NCBI GenBank assembly: GCA_015059735.1
Contig: SUZX01000011.1
Location: 1-42,790 of the forward strand
Direction: 5' to 3'
Source of the DNA: Rikenellaceae bacterium
GTDB taxonomy: Bacteria; Bacteroidota; Bacteroidia; Bacteroidales; Rikenellaceae
Length of the DNA stretch: 42,790 bases
The notes below the pieces were generated by a model. It saw nothing but the letters and a program-made list of their open reading frames with translations, was not told the DNA's origin and ran no database searches. Both the position numbers and the translations under genes were made by a program. This document shows positions 9,175 to 17,580 of this stretch, piece by piece. How positions within the stretch are numbered: the first letter of the stretch is position 1; each line of letters begins with the position of its first letter.

Positions 9175-9182
9175 TAACTTTG
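9175..9182 (+). promoter_or_regulatory. -7 box for the iron-sulphur protein operon
   Basis: TAACTTTG on the plus strand, matching TAnnTTTG, 41 nt before the ATG at 9224. No clear -33 element is visible. Confidence 0.6.
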
Positions 9183-9223
9183 CCTAAAAGAGATTTCAAC
9201 CAATATTATATAAGTTTTACCCG

Positions 9224-10711
9224 ATGCTTAAAAGAATCCGACAATTTTTGGCGATAGCTGTATGCGCGGCCATTACTTTATTATTTCTTGACTTTACCGG
9301 ATGCCTACATCACTATTGGGGCTGGTTGGCCAAAGTGCAGCTTTTGCCTGCCATATTAGCAGGCAACTTCATTATAGTTGCCGTGTTGGCAGTGCTGACT
9401 CTCATTTGCGGTCGCATCTATTGTTCTGTCATTTGTCCGTTAGGTATCATGCAGGACGTCTTTGCCCGACTTGGCCGCCTCAAAAAGAAGAACCGATACA
9501 ACTATTCTCCCGCCAAGAACATATTACGCTACATCTTTCTTGCTATTTTCATCATTGCACTTGTGACAGGAATCGGTTCTGTTGTTGCCCTGCTGGCTCC
9601 TTATAGTTCTTTTGGACGCATTGTCGAGAATCTGCTTTCTCCTTTCTGGATTTGGGGCAACAACCTGTTGGCTTATTGGGCTGAAAAAACTGAAAGTTAT
9701 GCTTTTTATAGTGTAGATGTTTGGTTGAAAAGCGGTCTTACTTTAATCGTTTCCATCCTTACAGTAAGCGTTATTGGATGGCTGGCATGGCGCAACGGTC
9801 GCACCTACTGCAATAGTGTATGTCCTGTCGGCACCATATTGGGTTTCCTCTCGCGATTTTCGCTACTGAAACCTGTCATCGACACCTCCAAATGCAATTC
9901 GTGTGGCCTATGTGCCCGAAACTGCAAGGCTGCCTGCATCGACAGTAAACAACATAGTATCGACTATTCTCGTTGCGTGGTCTGTCTGAATTGCATTAGT
10001 ATCTGTAAGAAAGGTGCTATTACCTACCAGAGGCGGAAATCGGATGCCGTCGATCAAATAAAGAACAAGGATGAGCAAAATATCGACAAAGGCCGTCGTA
10101 GCATGCTTGCCGGAACCGCCTCATTGGCCACCGTATCCCTGCTCCATGCTCAGGAAAAGACCACTGATGGCGGATTGGCCATCATTATTGACAAGAAAAT
10201 CCCCAAACGCAACCAAGCAATCCGACCTGCCGGCGCACAAGGTGAGAAGCACTTCACGTCTCACTGCACAGCTTGTCAGCTTTGCGTTTCAGCCTGTCCC
10301 AACGGAGTGCTTCGTCCTTCGAAAAATTTGGAAACACTGATGCAACCGGAAATGTCATTCGAAAGGGGATATTGCCGACCTGAGTGTACCCGTTGTTCGG
10401 AAGTTTGTCCGGCGGGAGCCATCCGCCTTGTAGATAAAGCCGAAAAATCAGCCATACAAATTGGTCACGCCGTTTGGATAAAGCAGAACTGCATCGCCGC
10501 CAACGAAAAAGACATCTGCGACAACTGTGCCCGCCACTGTCCTACGGGCGCGATACAAATGATTGAACAAAACGGTAAACCTGCTGCTCCAAAAATCCCT
10601 GCCATCAACACAGAACGCTGCATCGGATGCGGTGCATGCGAAAATCTTTGTCCGGCACGACCTTTCAGTGCCATTTATGTAGAAGGACACGATCGGCATA
10701 AAACTTTATAA
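9224..10711 (+). CDS. NapH/NapG-like membrane multi-[4Fe-4S] electron-transfer protein
   Basis: 495 residues that look like two redox proteins in one chain. The first half has four membrane segments and two short cysteine motifs after membrane turns (GRIYCSVICPLG and GRTYCNSVCPVG), then two ferredoxin clusters (CNSCGLCARNC and CVVCLNCISIC), as in quinol-oxidising NapH. A GRRSMLAG segment followed by a hydrophobic stretch ending in LLHAQ (about 287-305) resembles a Tat signal. The second half then carries four more clusters (CTACQLCVSAC, CRPECTRCSEVC, CDNCARHC, CIGCGACENLC), as in NapG. It likely passes electrons from the quinol pool across the membrane. The exported aldo/keto reductase follows after 35 bp and is the obvious candidate acceptor. 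Confidence 0.82.
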   Translation: MLKRIRQFLAIAVCAAITLLFLDFTGCLHHYWGWLAKVQLLPAILAGNFIIVAVLAVLTLICGRIYCSVICPLGIMQDVFARLGRLKKKNRYNYSPAKNILRYIFLAIFIIALVTGIGSVVALLAPYSSFGRIVENLLSPFWIWGNNLLAYWAEKTESYAFYSVDVWLKSGLTLIVSILTVSVIGWLAWRNGRTYCNSVCPVGTILGFLSRFSLLKPVIDTSKCNSCGLCARNCKAACIDSKQHSIDYSRCVVCLNCISICKKGAITYQRRKSDAVDQIKNKDEQNIDKGRRSMLAGTASLATVSLLHAQEKTTDGGLAIIIDKKIPKRNQAIRPAGAQGEKHFTSHCTACQLCVSACPNGVLRPSKNLETLMQPEMSFERGYCRPECTRCSEVCPAGAIRLVDKAEKSAIQIGHAVWIKQNCIAANEKDICDNCARHCPTGAIQMIEQNGKPAAPKIPAINTERCIGCGACENLCPARPFSAIYVEGHDRHKTL

Positions 10712-10746
10712 ATGAACACTCCATGTTCACTTAATCCGAATTAACT

Positions 10747-12156
10747 ATGGAAGAAAAGAATAAAAGCTACATCAACCGTCGCAAATTTCTGAAACGTCTC
10801 GGCATGGGAACCACAGCCGTTTCAGTTGCCGCTCTTACCGGATGCAAGCACGGAAAAAATCCAGTAACCGACGAAAACCTCACCGCAACAAGAGTGATTC
10901 CTAAGGATCAAATGACCTATCGTACCCAACCTAAATCCGGCGACAAGGTCTCTATTCTTGGATACGGATGTATGCGCTGGCCAACAATCGTAAATGAGCA
11001 GGGAGAGGAAGTTATCGACCAAAATACCGTAAACCAATTGGTCGATACGGCCATAGAACATGGAGTCAACTATTTCGATACATCACCGGCTTACTGCAAG
11101 GGAGGTTCCGAACGCGCTACGGGCATTGCCTTGAAAAGACATCCGCGCGAGAAATTTCTCATTGCCACCAAATTGTCCAATTTTGCCTCCTCTACTTGGA
11201 GCCGCAAGAAATCTATGGAAATGTACTACAACTCATTCCGAGAGCTACAAGTGGATTATATCGATTATATGTTGCTGCATGCGGTGGGTATGGGAGACGG
11301 CATGAAAAGATATGAGGCTCGTTATATTGACAACGGCATGCTCGATTTCCTATTAGAAGAGAGGAAAGCCGGACGCATCCGTCATTTGGGATTCTCTTAT
11401 CATGGTGATGTGAAAGTGTTCGACCATCTGTTGGCACAACACGACGTTTACCAGTGGGATTTCGTGCAGATCCAGATGAACTACCTTGATTGGCAACATG
11501 CCAAAGAAGTCAATCGGAGAAATACCAATGCCGAATATCTCTACGGAGAGTTGGAAAAGAGGAATATTCCGGTGGTCATCATGGAGCCCTTGCTCGGCGG
11601 ACGTCTCTCAAAAGTACACGACCACATCGTTGCCCGCTTGAAACAACGAGAACCCGAACGTAGTGTGGCTTCTTGGGCTTTCCGTTTTGCCGGAACGCAC
11701 AAAGGAGTGTTGACCGTCCTAAGCGGCATGACCTACATGGAACATCTTTTGGATAACCTGCACACATTTTGTCCGTTGCAACCGCTCAACGACGAGGAAA
11801 TGCAATATCTTTATGAAACGGCCGACTTGATGATGCAATATCCCACCATTCCTTGCAACGACTGTAAATATTGTATGCCTTGTCCTTACGGACTCGACAT
11901 TCCGGCTATTTTGGTTCACTATAACAAATGCGTGAATGAAGGTAACGTGCCCGAAGACCGTCAGGCCGAGAACTACCGCGAGGCTCGTCGGGCTTTTCTC
12001 GTGGGCTACGACAGGAGTGTCCCCAAACTCAGACAGGCCAACCATTGCATCGGTTGCAAACATTGCATCTCGCATTGTCCGCAAGGCATCAATATTCCCA
12101 AAGAGCTGCAACGAATTGATGGATTTGTGGAGAAACTCAAACAGGGTACTTTATAG
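10747..12156 (+). CDS. exported aldo/keto reductase with C-terminal ferredoxin domain
   Basis: 469 residues. The N-terminus has twin arginines (NRRKFLKR, 11-12) followed by a hydrophobic stretch ending LTGC with Cys33, so a Tat-exported lipoprotein is likely. The central part is an aldo/keto reductase barrel (NYFDTSPAYCKGGSER, then ATKLSNF, then YIDYMLLHAVG). The C-terminus has cysteine motifs CNDCKYCMPCP (about 370) and CIGCKHCISHCP (about 434), able to bind [4Fe-4S] clusters. Because NAD(P)H is scarce outside the cytoplasm, electrons probably come from the preceding NapGH-like protein; that is inference. Related Bacteroidota proteins are annotated only as aldo/keto reductase. The substrate is unknown. 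Confidence 0.85.
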   Translation: MEEKNKSYINRRKFLKRLGMGTTAVSVAALTGCKHGKNPVTDENLTATRVIPKDQMTYRTQPKSGDKVSILGYGCMRWPTIVNEQGEEVIDQNTVNQLVDTAIEHGVNYFDTSPAYCKGGSERATGIALKRHPREKFLIATKLSNFASSTWSRKKSMEMYYNSFRELQVDYIDYMLLHAVGMGDGMKRYEARYIDNGMLDFLLEERKAGRIRHLGFSYHGDVKVFDHLLAQHDVYQWDFVQIQMNYLDWQHAKEVNRRNTNAEYLYGELEKRNIPVVIMEPLLGGRLSKVHDHIVARLKQREPERSVASWAFRFAGTHKGVLTVLSGMTYMEHLLDNLHTFCPLQPLNDEEMQYLYETADLMMQYPTIPCNDCKYCMPCPYGLDIPAILVHYNKCVNEGNVPEDRQAENYREARRAFLVGYDRSVPKLRQANHCIGCKHCISHCPQGINIPKELQRIDGFVEKLKQGTL

Positions 12157-12172
12157 TCAATTTTTATAAAAG

Positions 12173-12727
12173 ATGTTAATACCAACTCTACACACTATCT
12201 GTATGACTACGTTTACAAATTCTTTTTATACACATACATTTAGCAATATCCGCACTTATTTTACGGCAGCTTTATTAGTCGCTGGCAACCTGCTCTTGCC
12301 ACAACTTTTCCACCTGTTTCCACAAGGTGGTGCCACATGGTTACCGATCTATTTCTTCACCCTCATCGGTGCATGGTGCTATGGCTGGCGTGTTGGACTG
12401 CTCACTGCCATTGCCTCCCCATTGCTGAATAACTTTCTGTATGGCATGCCCTTAATCCAAGTTCTGCCTGCCATTCTGTTGAAATCCACATTGCTGGCCT
12501 TACTGGCTGCGTGGACGGCCCACCGCTGTCGACAAGTTTCTCTACTACTGCTAACATGCGTTGTTGTCGGTTATCAGACAATTGGTTGTTTGTGTGAATG
12601 GGGGCTCACCGGTAGTTGGATTATTGCCTGCCAAGATTTCCGGATAGGAATACCCGGCATGCTCTTGCAAATTTTTGGAGGTTGGATGCTTATCAATGTT
12701 TTTCTCAAAACAAAGGCCAAGAACTGA
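12173..12727 (+). CDS. ECF-type transporter S component-like membrane protein
   Basis: 184 residues, strongly hydrophobic with about five or six membrane segments. The stretch around GGATWLPIYFFTLIGAWCYGWRVG followed by SPLLNNFLYGMP resembles the substrate-binding S components of energy-coupling factor importers, which capture vitamins or cofactors and use shared ATPase subunits encoded elsewhere. It follows the aldo/keto reductase after 16 bp, so it is probably co-transcribed. The start could instead be the ATG at 12203, giving 174 residues. No ATPase or T component is nearby, and the substrate cannot be named. Confidence 0.7.
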   Translation: MLIPTLHTICMTTFTNSFYTHTFSNIRTYFTAALLVAGNLLLPQLFHLFPQGGATWLPIYFFTLIGAWCYGWRVGLLTAIASPLLNNFLYGMPLIQVLPAILLKSTLLALLAAWTAHRCRQVSLLLLTCVVVGYQTIGCLCEWGLTGSWIIACQDFRIGIPGMLLQIFGGWMLINVFLKTKAKN

Positions 12728-12780
12728 ATTTCAATAATACTACAATATTTGTAAAATATTTTCCTGTAACAGAGCTAGAT

Positions 12781-13509
12781 ATGGCAGAAAAATCTCTTTA
12801 TAATTATCGTATCAATCCGCACGAGGTTGATTTTACACTGCGAGCCACTGTTCCCGCTTTGGGTTCCGCAATTCTTAATACTGCGGGAATTGACGCCGAT
12901 GGCAAAGGGTTTGGAGTCCAAGACTTGAATGCCGATAACTTTTCATGGGTACTTTCGCGCATTGCGTTCGAATTCGACCAGCGTCCCAAACAATCCACCG
13001 ATTACACAATCGCTACATGGATCAGTGATTATGGTCGTGTACTTTCTACCCGAAATTTCACACTGACCGATGCCAATGGGGTAGAGTTCGGACGGGCTGT
13101 CTCACAGTGGGCGATGATCAATCTTTCAACTCGTTCGGCCGTTGATCTATCGGGTGTTGGAAAGAACCATGAGGGAGCGATTGTCGATGCACCTTCGCCT
13201 ATGGAGCGTCCGCGCAAAATTCGCGAGGTGATGCCTAACACCACTTTCGAACATCAGGTTGTGTATAGCGACATCGACTTCAATCAACATGTCAACACCA
13301 TGCGTTATATCGAGATGATGCTCAATATGTTGCCCCTCGACCGATTGACTGCCGAAAAAGCAATGAGAATGGATATCCACTTCTTGCGCGAGTGTCGCTA
13401 CGGCCAAACATTGACCATCGGTTGTGAGTTGTGCGAAGAAGCTGCGCTATTCGAAATTATCTCCGATGCTGATTATGTGGCAGTAAGAGCCGCCATTGAA
13501 TGGAAATAA
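12781..13509 (+). CDS. acyl-ACP thioesterase
   Basis: 242 residues in two hot-dog domains, the pattern of plant and bacterial acyl-ACP thioesterases that release free fatty acid from acyl carrier protein. The first domain begins NYRINPHEVDF; the second contains YSDIDFNQHVNTMRYIE (about 160-176), whose Asn and His are the expected catalytic residues. An open frame extends further upstream into the preceding gene, but the ATG at 12781 gives the family's normal N-terminus. It is separated from the membrane protein gene by 53 bp without a clear promoter. Together with the acyl-CoA ligase at 1333-3240 it could recycle or remodel fatty acids. Confidence 0.88.
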   Translation: MAEKSLYNYRINPHEVDFTLRATVPALGSAILNTAGIDADGKGFGVQDLNADNFSWVLSRIAFEFDQRPKQSTDYTIATWISDYGRVLSTRNFTLTDANGVEFGRAVSQWAMINLSTRSAVDLSGVGKNHEGAIVDAPSPMERPRKIREVMPNTTFEHQVVYSDIDFNQHVNTMRYIEMMLNMLPLDRLTAEKAMRMDIHFLRECRYGQTLTIGCELCEEAALFEIISDADYVAVRAAIEWK

Positions 13510-13530
13510 AGCATATTTCGATCGAATTTG

Positions 13531-13569
13531 AAAAAGTTTTGCTTGCTGTAAGTGAGCAAAACTTTTTTC
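13531..13569 (+). terminator. terminator after the acyl-ACP thioesterase gene
   Basis: Stem AAAAAGTTTTGCT (13531-13543) with AGCAAAACTTTTT (13555-13567), loop 11 nt, ending in a run of T on the plus strand, 21 nt past the stop codon. Confidence 0.85.
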
Positions 13570-13649
13570 GTTGTGCACCCCAAAAAACTCTAAATCCGTT
13601 CTGTAACTTTTTTCATGCGCAAAAATGGATAGTTATCCTATAAATTGCG

Positions 13650-13657
13650 TATCTTTG
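13650..13657 (+). promoter_or_regulatory. -7 box for the flavoprotein gene
   Basis: TATCTTTG (TAnnTTTG) ends 7 nt before the first ATG at 13665, so the transcript would be almost leaderless. If transcription starts slightly later, the second ATG at 13674 becomes the start. Confidence 0.65.
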
Positions 13658-13664
13658 TAGCCAT

Positions 13665-14936
13665 ATGGAACAGATGGAAGAGAAACAACCCTACGATGTG
13701 ATTGTCATCGGGGCCGGTGCTGCCGGCATGATGGCGGCAGGAACTGCGGCACGCAGCGGATACAAAGTATTGCTCCTCGAAAAGATGGAAAAATCGGGGC
13801 GTAAAGTCCGTATATCGGGCAAGGGGCGTTGTAACGTTACCAATGCCCGACCTGCTGAGGAGTTCTCATCACAGGTGCGCACTAATGCCGAATTTCTAAA
13901 ACCCGCATTTGCTGAGTTTGACAACCGATCGACTTTTCGATTCTTCGAACGTCAAGGTGTAAAACTCGATGTCGAGCGAGGTGATCGTGTCTTTCCGCGT
14001 AGCGGCAAAGCGTGGGATATTGCCAATGCCCTGCTCGACTATTGTGTAGCTAATGGTGTCAAGATATGCTACGATACCCGCGTAACAGAGATCTTGACCC
14101 TCGGTAAAAAGGTCTTTGGCGTACGTTACATCAACAAACGTGGATTTTCTCGTAAAGAGGAGTGTGCCAACGTAATTCTTGCCACAGGCGGTGTCTCTTA
14201 TCCGGCAACGGGATCAACGGGCGATGGTTATACCTTTGCCGCTGACCTCGGTCACACGATTGAGCCGTTGCGTCCTTCGCTCACTCCGCTTGTTTCATCG
14301 CACCCGCAAGTCAAATTCATCGATAAGTTGCTGTTGCGCAATGTCCGCGCTATGCTCTATATCGACAACGAGCCGTTTCGTGAGGAGTTTGGCGAAATCG
14401 GATTCTCGTCACGCGGTATCGATGGCGCTGTCGCGTTGCGTTTGAGCCGCGATGCCGTTGATGCGCTGATCGACGAACGCAAAGTAAAACTCGTTCTCGA
14501 CCTCAAACCCGCACTGACCGAGGAGATGTTGCGCGATCGTATCGCCCGCGAGATTGCAGAGATGGACACCAAAGAGTTCTTCGGTGAACTACTGCGCAAA
14601 TTACTCCCTATGCCATTGGTGATGCCTATGGCTCGTGAATTGGATATCCACTCAAAAGATTACATCAGCCGTATCACCGACGAGCAGATTACTCGCTTGA
14701 TTCGCACGTTGAAGGGATGGACATTGCCGATTACCGACTATGCCCCCTTTGAATATGCAGTGGTTACAGCCGGAGGTGTGCGTTGCGACGAGGTTGATCC
14801 CAAAACCATGCAGTCGCTCAAAATCGAGGGGCTCTATTTTGCCGGAGAAGTTCTCGATCTCGATGCTAATACCGGTGGCTATAACTTGCAAATTGCCTTC
14901 TCGACAGGACATTTGGCCGGAATGTTGAAAAAATAG
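13665..14936 (+). CDS. FAD-dependent oxidoreductase, HI0933/BaiN-like
   Basis: 423 residues. A Rossmann FAD-binding motif lies near the N-terminus (VIVIGAGAAGMMAAG). The family signatures GRKVRISGKGRCNVTN (about 49-64) and GGVSYPATGSTGDGY follow, and the end is FAGEVLDLDANTGGYNLQIAFSTG. This matches the HI0933-like flavoprotein family, in which BaiN is a bile-acid reductase; most members have no known substrate. It is followed closely by an unknown gene (5 bp) and the cobalamin adenosyltransferase, forming a three-gene unit with its own promoter. The ATG at 13674 is an alternative start, shortening the protein by three residues. Confidence 0.9.
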   Translation: MEQMEEKQPYDVIVIGAGAAGMMAAGTAARSGYKVLLLEKMEKSGRKVRISGKGRCNVTNARPAEEFSSQVRTNAEFLKPAFAEFDNRSTFRFFERQGVKLDVERGDRVFPRSGKAWDIANALLDYCVANGVKICYDTRVTEILTLGKKVFGVRYINKRGFSRKEECANVILATGGVSYPATGSTGDGYTFAADLGHTIEPLRPSLTPLVSSHPQVKFIDKLLLRNVRAMLYIDNEPFREEFGEIGFSSRGIDGAVALRLSRDAVDALIDERKVKLVLDLKPALTEEMLRDRIAREIAEMDTKEFFGELLRKLLPMPLVMPMARELDIHSKDYISRITDEQITRLIRTLKGWTLPITDYAPFEYAVVTAGGVRCDEVDPKTMQSLKIEGLYFAGEVLDLDANTGGYNLQIAFSTGHLAGMLKK

Positions 14937-14941
14937 TATCC

Positions 14942-15451
14942 ATGCAACTCAAAGGCGTGATAAATAGTCGTATCTCGAAACCAATGAGAAGTCTGCACAA
15001 TCATTTGGTGCGAATATGTTATTTCCGAGGACACGGTGTACACTCTCCATTTGTCTATGATCTGGTGCGTCAGGTATTCATGCGCCGCGAGTTGTTGTCC
15101 GGAGATCACAAGTTATATCAGGCACTGCGCGAGATCGGGGTTTCACACCACCGTGCCATCCAATTACAGAACTTGGCCATCCACTGCGGCTATCAAACTT
15201 TCTCGATAGATTGTGCCGGAGGCGACCTATGTATCGCTAGCAAGGCACTCTCGCGCACCGAACTCTTTACATTGGCACAAGAGGCAACCGCACAACACAC
15301 TACAATCGCTGTATTGGCTCCGTATGCCGACAACGAACGCCAACTGATCTGCCGACAATTGGAAACAGCGCACCAGTCAACCACTGTGGACAATCGCGGC
15401 TATTTACTTATTTTCAATAATCATTTGCCTAAACAACATTTTAGAATATGA
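14942..15451 (+). CDS. small protein with GVHSPFVYDLV motif, function unknown
   Basis: 169 residues. Near the N-terminus is RGHGVHSPFVYDLVRQVF, a motif I associate with the front of a Bacteroidota family of class I SAM-dependent methyltransferases. The rest lacks a recognisable SAM-binding glycine loop and is shorter than those enzymes, so this may be a reduced or non-catalytic relative. It starts 5 bp after the flavoprotein gene and overlaps the adenosyltransferase start by 4 bp (ATGA), so translation is probably coupled. The assignment of the motif is from memory and weak. Confidence 0.6.
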   Translation: MQLKGVINSRISKPMRSLHNHLVRICYFRGHGVHSPFVYDLVRQVFMRRELLSGDHKLYQALREIGVSHHRAIQLQNLAIHCGYQTFSIDCAGGDLCIASKALSRTELFTLAQEATAQHTTIAVLAPYADNERQLICRQLETAHQSTTVDNRGYLLIFNNHLPKQHFRI

Positions 15452-15999
15452 AAGTATATACCAAAGCAGGGGACAAAGGCACAACATCTCTTATCGGTGG
15501 CGAACGAGTATTCAAAACCGACGAACGGGTCGAAGCCTACGGCACGGTTGACGAGCTCTCGGCTTTTGTCGCATTGTTGACCGATCGACTGCAAGAGTGC
15601 ACACAAACCACAAAACAAATCGAAGAATTGCATCGTATCGCTGCTCGTTTGATGACCATAGAGGCTCTTTTGGCTCGCGGAAATTCGGGATGTGAAAAAG
15701 TTGCCCCGTTGGATATCGAACAGGTTTCATGGCTCGAAGAACGAATCGATGCCATGCAGGCCGAGTTACCCGCCATCACCAAATTTACCATAGCCGGTGG
15801 TGATACGGCCGTATCTCTTTGCCATGTCTGCCGTACGATTTGCCGCCGCGCCGAACGTGCCGCATTGCGTGTTGACCAAAAATACGGCACCGATACTGCT
15901 GTATTGGCCTATTTGAATCGGCTTTCCGACTACTTTTATGTGTTGGGACGACATCTCACCCAGCAACTTGGAGTGAAAGAAATATTGTGGATTCCTTAA
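15448..15999 (+). CDS. cob(I)alamin adenosyltransferase, PduO type
   Basis: 183 residues. It transfers the adenosyl group of ATP to reduced corrinoid to make adenosylcobalamin in the cytoplasm. The N-terminal ATP-binding segment KVYTKAGDKGTTSLIGG, the EAYGTVDELSAF helix, KFTIAGGD and the C-terminal CRTICRRAERAA helix are all present at normal spacing for the PduO/PF01923 family. The ATG overlaps the stop of the upstream gene. A strong terminator follows at 16022-16056. Confidence 0.93.
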   Translation: MKVYTKAGDKGTTSLIGGERVFKTDERVEAYGTVDELSAFVALLTDRLQECTQTTKQIEELHRIAARLMTIEALLARGNSGCEKVAPLDIEQVSWLEERIDAMQAELPAITKFTIAGGDTAVSLCHVCRTICRRAERAALRVDQKYGTDTAVLAYLNRLSDYFYVLGRHLTQQLGVKEILWIP

Positions 16000-16021
16000 C
16001 AAATTGAAAACCAGATATATT

Positions 16022-16056
16022 AAACACAAAGCAACACTGTTTTGTGTTTTTTTTTT
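16022..16056 (+). terminator. terminator after the adenosyltransferase gene
   Basis: Stem AAACACAAA (16022-16030) with TTTGTGTTT (16041-16049), followed by a long T-run. Confidence 0.85.
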
Positions 16057-16075
16057 GTTTTTCACAATTTTTATA

Positions 16076-16083
16076 TACTTTTG
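16076..16083 (+). promoter_or_regulatory. promoter of the DUF2795 gene
   Basis: TACTTTTG -7 box (TAnnTTTG) with a possible -33 TTTG at 16054-16057, 18 nt upstream. It directly follows the preceding terminator. Confidence 0.65.
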
Positions 16084-16157
16084 CACATCCGACAGCATAA
16101 ATTCCTCCTCAAAATTTGGGGTAAAATGCTGATAATAAGAGATTAAAACCTACTAAT

Positions 16158-16379
16158 ATGTATTGGACATTGGAATTGGCATCCAAACTCGAAGATGCCC
16201 CTTGGCCCGCAACGAAAGAGGAGCTGATCGACTACGCAGTTCGTTCAGGTGCACCTTTGGAGGTTCTTGAAAACCTGCAAGAGATCGAAGACGAAGGCGA
16301 TATCTACGAATCCATCGAGGATATCTGGCCTGATTACCCCTCGAAAGACGACTTCTTTTTTAACGAAGAGGAGTATTAA
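16158..16379 (+). CDS. DUF2795 protein
   Basis: A 73-residue, very acidic protein (MYWTLELASKLEDAPWPATKEELIDYAVRSG at the front; tail rich in Asp, Glu and Phe). The PATKEELIDYAxxxGAP pattern fits DUF2795, a short family common in Bacteroidota whose role is not established. It is monocistronic: own promoter upstream, strong terminator 34 nt after the stop. Confidence 0.85.
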   Translation: MYWTLELASKLEDAPWPATKEELIDYAVRSGAPLEVLENLQEIEDEGDIYESIEDIWPDYPSKDDFFFNEEEY

Positions 16380-16413
16380 TCTCTTTCGAAGTTTTGATGC
16401 GATCAAAAGACAC

Positions 16414-16448
16414 GAAAAGCGATCCCATGCGGTCGCTTTTCTTTTTTT
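16414..16448 (+). terminator. terminator after the DUF2795 gene
   Basis: 11-bp stem GAAAAGCGATC (16414-16424) with GGTCGCTTTTC (16431-16441), one G-T pair, loop CCATGC, followed by TTTTTTT. Confidence 0.9.
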
Positions 16449-16515
16449 GCTACTACGTTCACTCTTCTTTGTGTCGAATCTTTTCCCACCGTGTTTAACA
16501 TCCAAAAATTATCAC

Positions 16516-16523
16516 TATATTTG
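16516..16523 (+). promoter_or_regulatory. -7 box in front of structured leader copy A
   Basis: TATATTTG (TAnnTTTG) ends 22 nt before the conserved TGCCTATGA that opens the leader element. The same arrangement is seen at copies B and C, so the element is very likely transcribed. Confidence 0.65.
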
Positions 16524-16545
16524 TGGAGATAATCTTAACGAACGC

Positions 16546-16800
16546 TGCCTATGATAAAATAGTGACTTCAAACTCCTCGAATTTATTCCGTGTCGTCCTT
16601 GCATAAAAGGCACTGACACAAACATATAAAAAGCGTTAGCTTTATTTCTTGTTTTCTGAAACTTCGCAACTTTCAAAAGCAACCAAGAGTAAAGTGTAAA
16701 CGCTCACGTTTCTACGTGGGCTTTACTCATTTATTTGGTTGCAAGGTATTGCGAAGACCTCAGAAAGCAAATAAAAGTTTAGCCTGCGTTTTTATTTGTC
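16546..16800 (+). ncRNA. structured 5' leader RNA element, copy A
   Basis: A 255-nt non-coding stretch between a TATATTTG box and an exported-protein gene. It folds into one long arm: TTGTTTTCTGA (16649-16659) with TCAGAAAGCAA (16760-16770); CTTCGCAA (16662-16669) with TTGCGAAG (16749-16756); GCAACCAA (16679-16686) with TTGGTTGC (16735-16742); GAGTAAAG (16687-16694) with CTTTACTC (16721-16728); tip GCTCACGT (16702-16709) with ACGTGGGC (16714-16721). Copies B and C keep the same helices with different bases. The 5' portion holds a separate hairpin (GTGTC 16590-16594 with GACAC 16615-16619). The closing helix is weakest in this copy (ACAAA/TTTGT). Confidence 0.75.
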
Positions 16801-16833
16801 TTTCACTCAATATCAACTTTAACTCAACAGAAT

Positions 16834-17559
16834 ATGAAAAAATTATTGTGCACATTTGGTTTTGTGGCTCTGTGTGGTATGGTTTCGGCACAAGACATTA
16901 TCTTAACAAAGGATGATACCGAGATTCAGGCCAAAGTACTTAAAATCGGCAAAAACGAGATCGAATACAAACGCTGGAACAATCTCGAAGGACCCACCTA
17001 TACCATTCCGATTAACGATGTCTTTCACATCAAATACCCGAATGGCTCCAAAGATTCTTTTTACGTCAATCTATCCCAATCGAAATCCTCTTCTCATAAG
17101 AACGGCTCTCATTATCAAGGAGAGATTACCATTGGGTATGGATTAGGAGTCGGCTTGGCCTCCAATCTCGTAAATTTAGATCGAGTTGTATTCGAAACGG
17201 TGCATGGTGTTCGAATCAATCCCTATCTATTTACCGGTATAGGTGTCGGATTTAATTACTTCTACGAGCAGGTTGAATATATGCACCATGAATATCTTAC
17301 AAGAACAGAAGGAGGAGGTGTTATGCCTGTCTTTGTCAATTTCAAAGGCTGTTATCCTTTTGGTAGAAACACCTCTGTATATCTTTCTCTTGATTTAGGA
17401 GCAGCGGTAGGGGTTTATGGGTATTATGATACAGGAAGCGAATTTTACACAAGTGTCGGCCCGGGGTTAATATCCGGAGCAGGAAATTTCAGTATCCGTT
17501 TCCAATACATGGGAACAGGCATGAATGCCATTCTTTTTCGCTTGGGTGTTACATTCTAA
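16834..17559 (+). CDS. exported protein with small N-terminal domain and beta-barrel-like C-terminus
   Basis: 241 residues with a signal peptide (MKKLLCTFGFVALCGMVSAQ). Residues 21-75 (DIILTKDDTEIQAKVLKIG, then EYKRWNNLEGPTYTIPINDV, then IKYPNGSKD) form a short beta-rich unit that I recognise as recurrent in Bacteroidota exported proteins. The remainder alternates Gly and aromatic residues with amphipathic strands and ends in VTF, suggesting a small outer-membrane barrel. Function is unknown. It begins 34 nt after structured leader copy A and is followed by a terminator at 17581-17607, so it is a single-gene unit controlled through that leader. Confidence 0.75.
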   Translation: MKKLLCTFGFVALCGMVSAQDIILTKDDTEIQAKVLKIGKNEIEYKRWNNLEGPTYTIPINDVFHIKYPNGSKDSFYVNLSQSKSSSHKNGSHYQGEITIGYGLGVGLASNLVNLDRVVFETVHGVRINPYLFTGIGVGFNYFYEQVEYMHHEYLTRTEGGGVMPVFVNFKGCYPFGRNTSVYLSLDLGAAVGVYGYYDTGSEFYTSVGPGLISGAGNFSIRFQYMGTGMNAILFRLGVTF

Positions 17560-17580
17560 ACACTCCCTCTCAAACACAAC

